Position numbers and translations under genes: made by a program. 42,036 bases of DNA from Bacillota bacterium (GTDB taxonomy: Bacteria; Bacillota; Sulfobacillia; Sulfobacillales; JAIMBI01), in contig JAJZWS010000025.1 in the NCBI GenBank assembly GCA_021846565.1, forward strand, positions 1 through 42,036, given 5' to 3'. Below are positions 22,713-32,027 of the stretch, piece by piece (positions within the stretch are counted from its first letter, which is position 1; each line of letters opens with the position of its first letter). Under the pieces are notes generated by a model, which saw only the letters and a program-made list of their open reading frames with translations, was not told where the DNA came from and made no database searches.

Positions 22713-24482
22713 GTGCGCGAGATAGTCAACCCCCGCTGGGTGCGATGGGGCATGCTGGCGGCGGGATCTTTGGGGCTCATTCTGGCAGGGTGCGGGAGCT
22801 CCCCGACTCCCACGGCGAGCAGCGTGAAAAGTATCACGCTGGTGGGGGGCGTCGTTACGGAACCCACGTGGTGGTTTCCGGTGGACCCGGTGTCGTACAA
22901 CTCGACGTCCAACGACGTCTCGGGTTTGATGTGGCAGAGTTTATTCCACATCTCCAAAAACGACACCATCAACTTCAGTCGGTCCATCGCGTCGAGCATC
23001 ACACCGAGCAAGAACGACACGGTCTTTACGATTAAATTTAATCCCAAGTGGCATTGGTCCAACGGGACGCCGGTGACCGCTTACGACAGTGCGTTCACGT
23101 GGCAGATTTACAAGGCGTCCAGCGTCTCGTCGGCGCCGTGGGAAAACAGCAGCGTCGGCGGGACTAGCTTCGACCGCATCCAGTCGGTGGTGGCAAAAAA
23201 CGCTAGTACATTGGTGGTGACCATCACCAAGCCGTCCAACCCCGTGTGGGTGGAGCTGAACGTGTTGAACTACCCCACGCCGGTGCCGGTGAAAGTCTGG
23301 AACCACTACCCGGATCCCTCGAACCCGAACCTGGTCAACCCGGCCGACATGACCAAGGAGCTCAACTGGCTCCTGAAGGTGGGTCGGACGCCGTTGGCCC
23401 CGCAATTTCGCGTCGTGGACGGGTCGTACGACGTCACCAAGTTTGTCAACAACAACTACTGGGTGATGAGCGCTAACCCCAACTACGACGGACACAAGGC
23501 CACCATCAAGACGCTGGTGTACCAGTACGAGACGTCGTCGACGCGTGTGTATGTGGGCCTCAAAAGCGGCCTGCTGGCCGAGGCGTCGCTGCCGTCCGCC
23601 TACACCGCGGATGCCCACAGCTTGAGCGGGTATCGGGCGGCCAATCACGGGTACGTCATCAGCTACAACCTGTTGCAACCGAACTTTCACAGCAATGCCC
23701 CGGTGATTGGCGGGCTGTTCAACCAGTTGTACTTCCGGCAGGCGATGCAGATGGGCATCAACCAAGCCGCCATCGCCCAGCACCTGTACCACGGCTTTGC
23801 GATTCCTGGTTGCACCGTGGTGGCGCGGGAGCCGGCCAACCCGTATTACGACACGCACGTGCATTGCTATCCGTACAATCCGGCGGCCGGCAAGAAGCTG
23901 CTGGAGCAGCACGGGTGGACGCCCAACAGCAACGGCGTGATGACCAAGAACGGCGTCACGCTGGCATTCAACTTCCTGGTGATGTCGGGGTCCACCACGG
24001 ACACGAACATCGTGCAGTACCTGAAGCAAAGCTGGGCGCAGGAGGGCATCGACGTCACCCTGAATCAGCAGCCGTTCTCTCAGCTGATCAACCTCATCAC
24101 CAACCCGAAAAATACAGGCAAGTGGGACTTGGCGTGGTGGGGGGCCGGCTGGTACGAGGGCGTGGGCTATCCGAGCACCAGCCTCTACCTGACGGGAGCC
24201 ACCAACAACTTTGGCGGCTTCTCAAGCAAAACCATGGACCGGCTGGCCACGGCGGTTTACGCGCCGGGCACTCCGGCCCAGGCGCAGCAGCGGCTGGACG
24301 CGTACGAAGAATACGCGGCCATCAACCTGCCGGTCCTGATGATGCCGGAGTACGTGGGAGTGGGCACGCCCGCCCCGTACCGAATCATCAAAAACGGCCT
24401 GCACGGGGTGTCGAAGTACCATTCCCCCGTCAATGGCGGAACCGAGCCGTGGCGGTGGACGGTGACGTCTCCGTCGGTTTAG
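22713..24482 (+). CDS. Peptide/nickel-type ABC transporter substrate-binding lipoprotein
   Basis: A 589-residue extracellular family-5 solute-binding protein. The signal sequence has a charged start, a hydrophobic stretch (13-25) and the lipobox LAGC with Cys27 as the lipid anchor, followed by a Ser/Thr/Pro linker. The mature part shows family signs: VSGLMWQSLFHI, KWHWSNGTPVTAYDSAFTW near 110 (the 'W-x-DG-x-P-x-TA-x-D' block) and a C-terminal PEYVG/PAPYR segment. It is rich in Asn, Thr and Tyr, as secreted proteins of acidophiles and thermophiles often are. GGAGGT precedes the GTG. No permease or ATPase gene is beside it, so its transporter must be elsewhere. Ligand unknown: peptides, nickel-chelate or sugars. 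Confidence 0.9.
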   Translation: MREIVNPRWVRWGMLAAGSLGLILAGCGSSPTPTASSVKSITLVGGVVTEPTWWFPVDPVSYNSTSNDVSGLMWQSLFHISKNDTINFSRSIASSITPSKNDTVFTIKFNPKWHWSNGTPVTAYDSAFTWQIYKASSVSSAPWENSSVGGTSFDRIQSVVAKNASTLVVTITKPSNPVWVELNVLNYPTPVPVKVWNHYPDPSNPNLVNPADMTKELNWLLKVGRTPLAPQFRVVDGSYDVTKFVNNNYWVMSANPNYDGHKATIKTLVYQYETSSTRVYVGLKSGLLAEASLPSAYTADAHSLSGYRAANHGYVISYNLLQPNFHSNAPVIGGLFNQLYFRQAMQMGINQAAIAQHLYHGFAIPGCTVVAREPANPYYDTHVHCYPYNPAAGKKLLEQHGWTPNSNGVMTKNGVTLAFNFLVMSGSTTDTNIVQYLKQSWAQEGIDVTLNQQPFSQLINLITNPKNTGKWDLAWWGAGWYEGVGYPSTSLYLTGATNNFGGFSSKTMDRLATAVYAPGTPAQAQQRLDAYEEYAAINLPVLMMPEYVGVGTPAPYRIIKNGLHGVSKYHSPVNGGTEPWRWTVTSPSV

Positions 24483-24490
24483 CAGCCATC

Positions 24491-24526
24491 GGCAGAGCCG
24501 GGCGCCCGGGTGCGCCCGGCTCTGCC
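24491..24526 (+). terminator. Perfect 15-bp hairpin after the lipoprotein gene
   Basis: GGCAGAGCCGGGCGC pairs perfectly with GCGCCCGGCTCTGCC around a 6-nt loop, eight bases after the stop. There is no T run, so it may be a Rho-independent terminator of weak type or a 3'-end stabiliser. Confidence 0.55.
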
Positions 24527-24601
24527 GTCGCTAGCGGCAGCAGGGATCAGGCGGGCGAACAGGGAATGCGACAGGACTGGACGGCGACGGGAGGGTGACC
24601 G

Positions 24602-27600
24602 ATGAACGATGGGCGGAAGGGCAACGAGACCGGCGGAGTGCGCCGGGCCGTAGAGAACCAGGCGCTGTGGCGGCAGCTCGGACCGTTTCGCGGGGGACGG
24701 GTGGTGGCGGTGGCGGGGGATCCCCGCGACCCCGCCACCTTTTACTTTGGTGGCGCGGCCGGCGGTGTGTTCAAGACCCAGGATGGCGGCGCCACCTGGG
24801 ACAACGTGTCTGATGGATTTTTCCGTGCCGCCTCGGTGGGGGCACTGGCCGTGTCGGCTTCGGAGCCGTCGGTGGTGTACGCCGGCATGGGTGAGGCCTG
24901 CATCCGCGGCAATGTGGTGGCGGGCGACGGCGTGTGGCGGTCTCCGGACAGCGGTGCCACCTGGGAGCACCGGGGGCTTTGTGCGACCCAACATATTGCG
25001 CGGGTGCGAGTGCACCCACACCACGCGGATTGGGTGTATGCGGCCGTGCTGGGGCACCCGTACGGGCCCCATCCGGACCGCGGTGTGTTTCGCAGCCGCG
25101 ACGGAGGGCGGCACTGGGACAAAATCCTGTACCGGGATGACCGCAGTGGCGCGGCGGATCTCGTCATGGATCCGCGGCGCCCCACCCTCTTGTACGCGAC
25201 CCTGTGGGACGCCCACCGCACGCCGTGGTCGCTCTCCAGCGGCGGGCCCGGCAGCGGGCTCTTTAAAAGTGTGGATGGCGGAGACACGTGGATCGATTTG
25301 ACCCATCGCCCCGGACTCCCCGAGGGGGTGCTGGGCCGTATGGGCGTGGCCGTGTCCCCCGGCACCGATGTCGTGTGGGTGATGGTGGAGGCGGCCGCCG
25401 GGGGGCTCTATCGATCGGACGACGGCGGCGGGCACTTTGTGCGCGTGACCGACAACCCCGACCTGATCCAGCGGCCGTGGTACTACATGCATGTGTTTGC
25501 CGACCCCGCCGACGTGGACACGGTTTATGTCCTGAACCTGCGCATGTGGCGGTCCAAAGATGGGGGACGGCACTTCACGGCCATTCCCACCCCGCACGGG
25601 GATAACCACGATCTGTGGATCGACCCCGAGCGTCCCGGCCGGTGGATCGAAGGCAACGACGGCGGGGCGTCCGTGTCCTACAACGGGGGCCGCACGTGGA
25701 GCCTCCCGTACAATCAGCCGACGGGGCAGTTCTACCACGTCACCACGGACCGGGAATACCCGTTTCGGATTTACGGCGCCCAGCAGGACAACAGTACCAT
25801 CTCGCTGCCCAACTTTTCGGACAAAGGAGCCATCACGGCGGGTGACACTTATCCGGTGGGCGGCGGCGAGAGCGGGTACATTGCGGTGCGCCCCGATCAG
25901 CCCCACATCGTGTTTGCCGGAAACTACGCCTCGCGCCTGACGCGCTACGACCACCGTTCCCACCAGCAGGTGGACATCACCGTGTGGCCGGAGGATCCGA
26001 TCGGATACGGTGCGGGAGACCTCCGGTACCGCTTCCAGTGGACGTTCCCCGTCTTGCTGTCTCCCCACGATCCGAACTGCCTCTACACGTGCGGCAACCA
26101 CGTGTTTCGGAGCTTGGACGGGGGTCAGCACTGGGAGGTGCGGAGCCCCGACCTGACGCGAGGCGATCCCAAGACCCTGGGGTCGTCCGGAGGCCCCATC
26201 ACGCAAGACAACGTCAGCACCGAATACTACGGCACAATCTTTGCCTTCGCCGAGTCCGGGTGCCAGCCCGGTGTGCTCTGGGCCGGGTCGGATGACGGCC
26301 GGGTGCACGTGTCTACGAACAACGGGGACACGTGGGCGGACGTGACACCCCCGGACCTCCCGGACTGGGCGCTTGTCAGCATCATTGAGCCGTCCCCGCA
26401 CGCCAGCCAGACGGCCTACGTGGTGGCCACGCGGTATAAGATGGACGACCGGGCGCCCTACGTGTACCGCACGGACAACTTCGGGGAGACGTGGCGGCGG
26501 TTGGACGACAGCCTCCCGTCTGACGACTTTGCCCGCGTGCTGCGGGAGGACCCCGGGTGTCCTGGCCTCCTGTACCTTGGTACCGAGTCCGGGCTTTACG
26601 TGTCCTACGACGGCGGCATCGACTGGTGCCGCCTCGGGGGACGGTTTCCCGTCACCCCGGTTCACGACCTCGCTGTGCATGACGAGAGCTTGGTGGTGGC
26701 GACGCATGGCCGCGGGTTCTGGGTGCTGGATGACCTCACGCCCTTCCGAGAGGCACGGGGACTGGCGGCTGAAAGCCAGGAGGCCCGGCTGTTTGCTCCG
26801 CCCGTCGCCGTGAGGCGACAGTCCGGCCGGCAGATGCGCGTGGAGCCGGTCGGAGGCTTTCACACCTACCGGCAGGCAGCGGGGGAAATGGTGGTGGGGA
26901 AGCCGGTGGCCGACGGCTTCTCGCCCGCCACGGCGGGCGAGAACCCTCCCGCCGGCGCCGTGCTCCTGTACTACCTGCCGGCTGCACCCGAGGCGCCGGT
27001 GCACCTCACGATTCGGACACGCGATGGCCAGGTGCTGCGTGAGGTGGCGAGTGACGACGGCAGTGTCTGGGGACGGTCACTCCGGCCGCGCGCGGGGCTC
27101 AACCGGGCGGTGTGGGACCTCAGGGTGGCCAGCGGCGAGGAGCTGCCGGGGGCGCTGCTGTCGGGCTACTGGGGCGGCAGTACCATAGGGCCCGAGGTGC
27201 CGCCGGGACAGTACCGGGTGGAGATCGCGAGCGGGGCGGTGCACCTGACCGGCGTCGTCACCGTCCGCCTGGATCCGCGCGTCCAGGGAGTCACGCAGGA
27301 GGACGTGGAGGCCCAGTATGGACTGCTGCTCGCCATTCGCGACCAGCTGTCCGCTGTGCACCGGGCGGTTCTGCGGGCGCGTGCGGTGCGCGCCCGCCTG
27401 GCGGAGCAGGCGCAAGAGTTGGAAGCAATCGGGCAGGCCGCCCTGGCCGAGGAGGCCCACAGCATGGTGATCCGGGTGCTCGGGATTGAGGGGGAGCTGC
27501 ACCAGGCCAAGAGCCGAGGGCGGGCCGACTCGTTCAACTACCCGCCGAAGGTCAACAGCCGGCTGGCCTCCTTGCAGTCCACGGTGGCGTTTGGGCTGTC

Positions 27601-27769
27601 GCGGCCCCCCCAGCAGTGTTACGACGTGTTTGAACGCTTGGCCGAGGAGGCTCGTGGGCACGTAAGCGCGCTCGATCACCTGATGGCGGATGCGGTGGTT
27701 CCGCTGTCGCGCCGCCTGACGGCAGCCATACCGCCGCTGGGACTCACGGCGCCGCCCTCCCGAGCGTAG
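24602..27769 (+). CDS. Large BNR/Asp-box (sortilin-like) beta-propeller protein
   Basis: A 1,055-residue protein. About eleven Asp-box motifs (S/T-x-D-x-G-x-T-W, for example KTQDGGATW, RSPDSGATW, KSVDGGDTW, RSLDGGQHW, VSTNNGDTW, RTDNFGETW) are spread over residues 55-690, predicting two joined beta-propellers like those of sortilin/VPS10 and BNR 'glycosyl hydrolases'. The start LWRQLGPFRGGRVVAV and IRGNVVAGDGV are typical of a large family usually exported. After a beta-rich part (LNRAVWDLRV near 835) comes a helical region (about 895-1000). No signal peptide or membrane helix is visible here. GGAGGG precedes the ATG. Enzymatic activity is not established for the family; a peptidase or ligand-binding role is guesswork. 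Confidence 0.85.
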   Translation: MNDGRKGNETGGVRRAVENQALWRQLGPFRGGRVVAVAGDPRDPATFYFGGAAGGVFKTQDGGATWDNVSDGFFRAASVGALAVSASEPSVVYAGMGEACIRGNVVAGDGVWRSPDSGATWEHRGLCATQHIARVRVHPHHADWVYAAVLGHPYGPHPDRGVFRSRDGGRHWDKILYRDDRSGAADLVMDPRRPTLLYATLWDAHRTPWSLSSGGPGSGLFKSVDGGDTWIDLTHRPGLPEGVLGRMGVAVSPGTDVVWVMVEAAAGGLYRSDDGGGHFVRVTDNPDLIQRPWYYMHVFADPADVDTVYVLNLRMWRSKDGGRHFTAIPTPHGDNHDLWIDPERPGRWIEGNDGGASVSYNGGRTWSLPYNQPTGQFYHVTTDREYPFRIYGAQQDNSTISLPNFSDKGAITAGDTYPVGGGESGYIAVRPDQPHIVFAGNYASRLTRYDHRSHQQVDITVWPEDPIGYGAGDLRYRFQWTFPVLLSPHDPNCLYTCGNHVFRSLDGGQHWEVRSPDLTRGDPKTLGSSGGPITQDNVSTEYYGTIFAFAESGCQPGVLWAGSDDGRVHVSTNNGDTWADVTPPDLPDWALVSIIEPSPHASQTAYVVATRYKMDDRAPYVYRTDNFGETWRRLDDSLPSDDFARVLREDPGCPGLLYLGTESGLYVSYDGGIDWCRLGGRFPVTPVHDLAVHDESLVVATHGRGFWVLDDLTPFREARGLAAESQEARLFAPPVAVRRQSGRQMRVEPVGGFHTYRQAAGEMVVGKPVADGFSPATAGENPPAGAVLLYYLPAAPEAPVHLTIRTRDGQVLREVASDDGSVWGRSLRPRAGLNRAVWDLRVASGEELPGALLSGYWGGSTIGPEVPPGQYRVEIASGAVHLTGVVTVRLDPRVQGVTQEDVEAQYGLLLAIRDQLSAVHRAVLRARAVRARLAEQAQELEAIGQAALAEEAHSMVIRVLGIEGELHQAKSRGRADSFNYPPKVNSRLASLQSTVAFGLSRPPQQCYDVFERLAEEARGHVSALDHLMADAVVPLSRRLTAAIPPLGLTAPPSRA

Positions 27770-27779
27770 CGGGAGGCCC

Positions 27780-28500
27780 AGGCCGCACCAGGTCCGGATA
27801 CGACGCGGCGAGCGCCACGCTCCTCCGTGAGGAGGGCGCGGCTTGGCAGCGCCTTGGGCCCGTATACGCACGGATGCAGGTGGCAGGCGGAGCAAGCGCC
27901 CGGTTTGCGCGGCCGCTGTGCCGGGCGATCTGGACCGCGTGCATGACGGTGGCCGAGCCTCCGCGGGCTGCGCGCTCGCGTAGACGGGCGGCCACCAGGG
28001 TGGTATAGGGGCTGCGGTGTCGAAATGCCTCCAACGTGTCGGACCCGCCCAGCAGCACGACCCCCATCGGGATCCACGACGACCGCAGACTACCCCACGG
28101 ACTTGGGGAGCTGCCGACTTAGGCCAGAGACACCTGTGCCGAGTCGCCGAACCCGGTGTAGAAGCGGCTGACAGCGTCCCTATCGCGCGGCGTCCCTCCA
28201 AGCGGAAGCGAGCCTCCCCGCGGTGGCGGGGCAGCGGTAGGGCGTGTGAGGTCTCGCCCATGACTATGCCCAAGGCGGTACGGTCTTGGCGGAAGAGCGG
28301 TGCCGCACCAAGCGGTCACCCACATCCGCCGGTGACCGGGTGGGCCCCACCACGCAGTGCATCACGGGGCCGGCCTGGTCGTATGCGGCCACCCGGCGGG
28401 CGCCGCTGGCCTCGGCCTCGTCCGCAAGCAGAGGCGCAATCCCGCCGTTTGCAGGAGGGGGAACTGCAGCGGGCCCGCACGTCGGACACGTCCAACGGCC
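27780..28500 (-). pseudogene. Fragments of one or more unidentified decayed genes
   Basis: The 966 bp between the BNR gene and murT hold no intact gene. On the minus strand, stretches with coding-like GC third positions occur in different frames: a piece with CPTCG, then GGIAPLLADEAEASGARRV and YDQAGPVMHCVVGPTRSP (about 28470-28264, ending in TAG); a piece MGVVLLGGSDTLEAF then YTTLVAARLRERAARGGSA (28067-27890); and in a third frame CSACHLHPCVYGPKALP (about 27890-27840). I recognise no family. Frame changes between pieces suggest one disrupted gene or a set of fragments. Confidence 0.4.
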
Positions 28501-28520
28501 CCATCTCGGGATCCGGGCGT

Positions 28521-28545
28521 CAATCCAATCCAATCCAATCCAATC
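28521..28545 (+). repeat. Microsatellite, five CAATC units
   Basis: CAATC is repeated five times without mismatch in the decayed region before murT. Such a 5-bp run is slippage-prone; here it is outside any intact gene, so phase variation of a protein is not evident. Confidence 0.9.
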
Positions 28546-28735
28546 CGATGCCCGATAAGGCTTTCCGCAAGGTGAGCCAAGGGATGGTCCGGTTCCATGG
28601 GTCACATCCCTGAGGCGGGCGGGCACGCGGCGATTCGAAGCACTCGATGGAACGACTGCAATCACGCGGATGCGCTGGGCGAATCGCGCATTGGCGCGGG
28701 CGCCGCGTGTTCGGGCTATCCGTTACACTGGGGAC

Positions 28736-30124
28736 ATGACCGTCCTGAGACGAATGCGCGTGTGGCTGGCCATCATGGGGGTTCGCGCGCTGGTGGGGAT
28801 CCTACGCGGCCTTTCCCGCGGCGGCGGCGCGTTGCCGGGGCGCGTGGCCCTTGCCATCGCGCCGGAGCTCTTGCGCGACCTCGCCCGGCGATTGCCGCGG
28901 GGCGTGGTGATGGTCACCGGCACCAACGGCAAAACCACCAGTGCGCACCTCTTGGACGAAGTCCTGACCGAGGCGGGGATCCAGGTAGTCCGCAATCATA
29001 GTGGCGCCAACCTGGCCAGCGGATTGGCCACCGCGCTGGCTCTGAACCGCGGCGCGGACGTGGCCGTCCTGGAAACGGATGAGGCCACCGTCCCGCGGGT
29101 GGCGGCGGCGCTGGCGCCGACCGTCATGGCGGTGTCAAATTTTTTTCGCGATCAGCTGGACCGGTACGGGGAGCTGACCACCACGGTCGGCCATGTGCAG
29201 CGGGGCCTGCCGCACATGGCCCGATCCGGTGTGGCGGTGCTGAACGCCGATGACCCCAACGTCACGTCCCTGGCCGCATCGGCCGCGCGGGTCGTGTATT
29301 TCGGATTGACGGGGACCGGCCGGCCGGCCCCTGCGAATGGGGCGGACGGAGCAGACGCCCGACGCTGCCCCGCGTGTGGAGGCGCGCTCGCGTACCAGGT
29401 GTATCAATACGCCCACTTGGGGTCGTACGCCTGCGCGGCGTGCGGGTTTCACCGCCCCCCCCTGGACTTGGCAGTCGCCGTGCACTCCCACCCGGCGGGA
29501 CAGGAACTGGAGATGGACTGGCACGGAGAGCGTTGGCGCGTCCCGCTGTCGCTGCCGGGCACGTATAATGCCTACAATGCGGCGCTGGCGGCGGCGGCGG
29601 CGCTGACGCTGGGGGTGGCCCCGGCCAGCGTGGCCAGCGGCTTGGCCCGGGCGGGTGCGTCCTTCGGCCGGATGGAGGCGCTGGTGTGGCGCGGGGTCGA
29701 CGTGCGCGTGGCCCTGGTCAAAAACCCTACAGGGTTCAATCAGGTGCTGGAGACCTTGGCCGACGACCCCCGGCCCAAAGACGCGGTGATGCTGGTCAAC
29801 GACCGCTATGCCGATGGCCGCGACGTGTCGTGGCTGTGGGACGTGGACTTTGAAGCGCTCCTCGCGGGGACAGGGATCGATCGGATCTGGACCGGGGGCA
29901 CGCGTGGACGGGACATGGCCGTGCGCCTGAAGTACGCGGGGCTGCCCCCGGATCGGGTGGTGGCCGTGCCGGGGCCGCCGGCGGCGGTGCTGGCCGCGGC
30001 GGTGGACAGTGCCGGTGAGGGAGCGGGGCGCCGGCTCTACGTACTGCCGACGTACACCGCGTTGTTGGCCGTACGGCAGCGGTTGGCCGCGGAAGGAGTG
30101 GTGCGCCATTTCCGGGAAGGGTAA
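28736..30124 (+). CDS. murT: MurT-type Mur ligase (lipid II isoglutaminyl synthase subunit)
   Basis: A 462-residue Mur-ligase-family protein with the MurT (DUF1727) C-terminal domain. VTGTNGKTTSAHLL near 59-72 is the ATP loop, NFFRDQLDRYGE near 136 the central conserved segment, and four cysteines in CPACGG and CAACG (about 215-240) form the MurT zinc ribbon. KNPTGFNQVL and NDRYADGRDVSWLWDVDFE are typical of the C-terminal part. With GatD, MurT amidates D-Glu of lipid II to D-isoglutamine. No gatD gene adjoins it. The ATG is preceded by TACACT-GGGGAC, a -10 box that would start the mRNA at the ATG itself, so it may be leaderless. SelB follows. Confidence 0.9.
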   Translation: MTVLRRMRVWLAIMGVRALVGILRGLSRGGGALPGRVALAIAPELLRDLARRLPRGVVMVTGTNGKTTSAHLLDEVLTEAGIQVVRNHSGANLASGLATALALNRGADVAVLETDEATVPRVAAALAPTVMAVSNFFRDQLDRYGELTTTVGHVQRGLPHMARSGVAVLNADDPNVTSLAASAARVVYFGLTGTGRPAPANGADGADARRCPACGGALAYQVYQYAHLGSYACAACGFHRPPLDLAVAVHSHPAGQELEMDWHGERWRVPLSLPGTYNAYNAALAAAAALTLGVAPASVASGLARAGASFGRMEALVWRGVDVRVALVKNPTGFNQVLETLADDPRPKDAVMLVNDRYADGRDVSWLWDVDFEALLAGTGIDRIWTGGTRGRDMAVRLKYAGLPPDRVVAVPGPPAAVLAAAVDSAGEGAGRRLYVLPTYTALLAVRQRLAAEGVVRHFREG

Positions 30125-30161
30125 GCGGGCCGGCGAGCGGCCCGCCGCCGGCGATCAGCCC

Positions 30162-32027
30162 GTGGTGTTTGGGACCGCGGGCCACATTGACCACGGGAAG
30201 ACGACGCTGGTGCGCGCCCTGACCGGGCGCGACACGGACCGATTGCCGGAAGAGAAGCGGCGCGGCATCTCCATCGACTTGGGCTTTGCGCCGCTCACGC
30301 TCCCCTCGGGCCGGCGCGCAGCGTTTGTGGACGTCCCCGGGCATGAGCGGTTCATTCGCAACATGGTGGCCGGGGTGCACGGCATGGACGCTGTGTTGCT
30401 GGTGGTGGCCGCGACCGAGGGCGTCATGCCGCAAACCGTGGAGCACTTGGCCATCCTGGACTTTCTAGGGGTTAGTGACGGTCTGGTGGTGCTCACGAAA
30501 GCCGACCTAGTCGAGGCGGACTGGCTTGACCTGGTGGCGACCGACACGCGGGCGACGCTGGCAGGCAGCTTTCTGGGATCCGCTCCCATCCTTGCGGTAG
30601 GCACCCCCTCCGGCCGAGGGATGCCCCTTGTGCTCGCGGAATTGGACCGCCTGGCGTCGGTCGTGCGGCCGCGGGATGCGGGTGGGGTGCTGCGCCTGCC
30701 GGTGGACCGCGTGTTTTCCGTGCGGGGCTTTGGCACGGTGGTGACCGGCACCCTGACCCGCGGTACGCTCCGAACGGATGAGGCGGTGGAGCTGGCGCCG
30801 GGAGGGCCGCGGGCGCGCGTGCGGGGGCTCGAATCTCACGGCGAGGTGGTGACCTTCGCCAGGGCCGGCCAGCGGGTCGCGGTGAACCTCTCGGGCGTGG
30901 ACCGCGCGGCGGTGGTGCGAGGCCAGGTGTTGACCCACCCGGGTCAGCTGGACCCGGTGACCGTGGCGGCGGTGGAGCTGACGCTTTTGCCGGACGCGCC
31001 GGCCTTGAAGCATCGGGGGCGGGTTCACACGTACGTGGGTACGGCCGAGGCGCTTGCCCGTGTTTACTTCTGGGATCGCGACGCCTTGGCCCCTGGAAGC
31101 CAGGCGTGGGCGGAGCTGCGGTGGGAGGAACCCGTCGTGCTGCAGCGGGGGGATCGGGTCCTTATTCGCACGTACAGTCCGGTGGTGACGGTCGGTGGTG
31201 GCGTGGTGGCCGAGGTAGGGGTTCACCATCGGCGGCGTGAGCCCAACCTGCTGGCCCGGCTGGACGAGCAGTTGGCGGGTGATCCCCTCACGCTCCTAGC
31301 GGAGGGCCTAGTGGGGCGCGAGGCGCCCCTGGCGCTGGACCAGGCGGCCCGGCAACTGGCCACGCCCCTCGAAGATCTGTCACGCGTGGTCGGCGAGCGC
31401 CCGGACATCACCCTCATCGCGGGGCGCTGGGTGTGGTCACCGACCGCCGCCCGCCGCGTGGCGGACCGGGTGCGGGAGGTTGTGACGGCCTACCACCGGG
31501 AGCATCCGCTGCGCTCCGGCTGGCCCCGCGAGCGCCAGAAGCAGGAGTTCCCGGAGTGGGATCCTCGGCTGTTTGGCCAGTGGGTGGCCGCGGTGGATGG
31601 CGTGGAGTTGGAGGGCGACGTGTTGCGCCGGACGGGCTTTCAGGTGGAACTGAGCGAGGCGCAGGCGGCATGGCGGGCCGAAATTCGAGAGGCGGTACGA
31701 GGGCGGGGGCTGGAGCCGCCGGACCTCGCATGGGTTTTGACCCGCGTCTCGGCGCCCGAGGACAGGGTGCGGGATGTGGTTGAGTGGATGGTGGCGCAGG
31801 GGGAACTGGTGCGTCTCGGTGACCAGTTGCTGGTGGACGGTGGGGTGTATGCGGAGGCGATCCGGGCGATCGCGGCCGCCCTCGCCCGGGAGGGACCGTT
31901 GGGGACCGCGGCGCTGCGCGACGTCCTGGGGACGACCCGCAAGTATGCCGTGCCGCTTTTGGAACGCATGGACGAGGCGCGCGTGACGCGTCGGGAAGGG
32001 GACGTGAGGGTGTTGGTGCAGTCGTGA
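30162..32027 (+). CDS. selB: Selenocysteine-specific elongation factor SelB
   Basis: A 621-residue GTPase that brings Sec-tRNA to UGA codons marked by a SECIS element. GTAGHIDHGKTT at 4-15 is the G1 loop, DVPGHERFIRNM near 60-71 is G3, and TKAD near 113 is G4. Domains II and III follow (RVFSVRGFGTVVTGTL near 187), then C-terminal winged helices that bind SECIS RNA. No ATG fits the start. GTG 30162, giving MVFGTAGH, matches the usual SelB N-terminus but has a weak ribosome site; an ATT at 30108 has AAGGAG before it and is a less likely alternative. It implies that the organism uses selenocysteine, although selA, selD and tRNA-Sec are not in this window. Confidence 0.93.
   Translation: MVFGTAGHIDHGKTTLVRALTGRDTDRLPEEKRRGISIDLGFAPLTLPSGRRAAFVDVPGHERFIRNMVAGVHGMDAVLLVVAATEGVMPQTVEHLAILDFLGVSDGLVVLTKADLVEADWLDLVATDTRATLAGSFLGSAPILAVGTPSGRGMPLVLAELDRLASVVRPRDAGGVLRLPVDRVFSVRGFGTVVTGTLTRGTLRTDEAVELAPGGPRARVRGLESHGEVVTFARAGQRVAVNLSGVDRAAVVRGQVLTHPGQLDPVTVAAVELTLLPDAPALKHRGRVHTYVGTAEALARVYFWDRDALAPGSQAWAELRWEEPVVLQRGDRVLIRTYSPVVTVGGGVVAEVGVHHRRREPNLLARLDEQLAGDPLTLLAEGLVGREAPLALDQAARQLATPLEDLSRVVGERPDITLIAGRWVWSPTAARRVADRVREVVTAYHREHPLRSGWPRERQKQEFPEWDPRLFGQWVAAVDGVELEGDVLRRTGFQVELSEAQAAWRAEIREAVRGRGLEPPDLAWVLTRVSAPEDRVRDVVEWMVAQGELVRLGDQLLVDGGVYAEAIRAIAAALAREGPLGTAALRDVLGTTRKYAVPLLERMDEARVTRREGDVRVLVQS

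Noticed and set aside
24479-27004. An 841-codon open frame on the minus strand opposite the BNR gene
   Set aside because: It is antisense to Asp-box codons, rich in His, Arg and Val as expected for a shadow frame in GC-rich DNA, and has no motif of its own.
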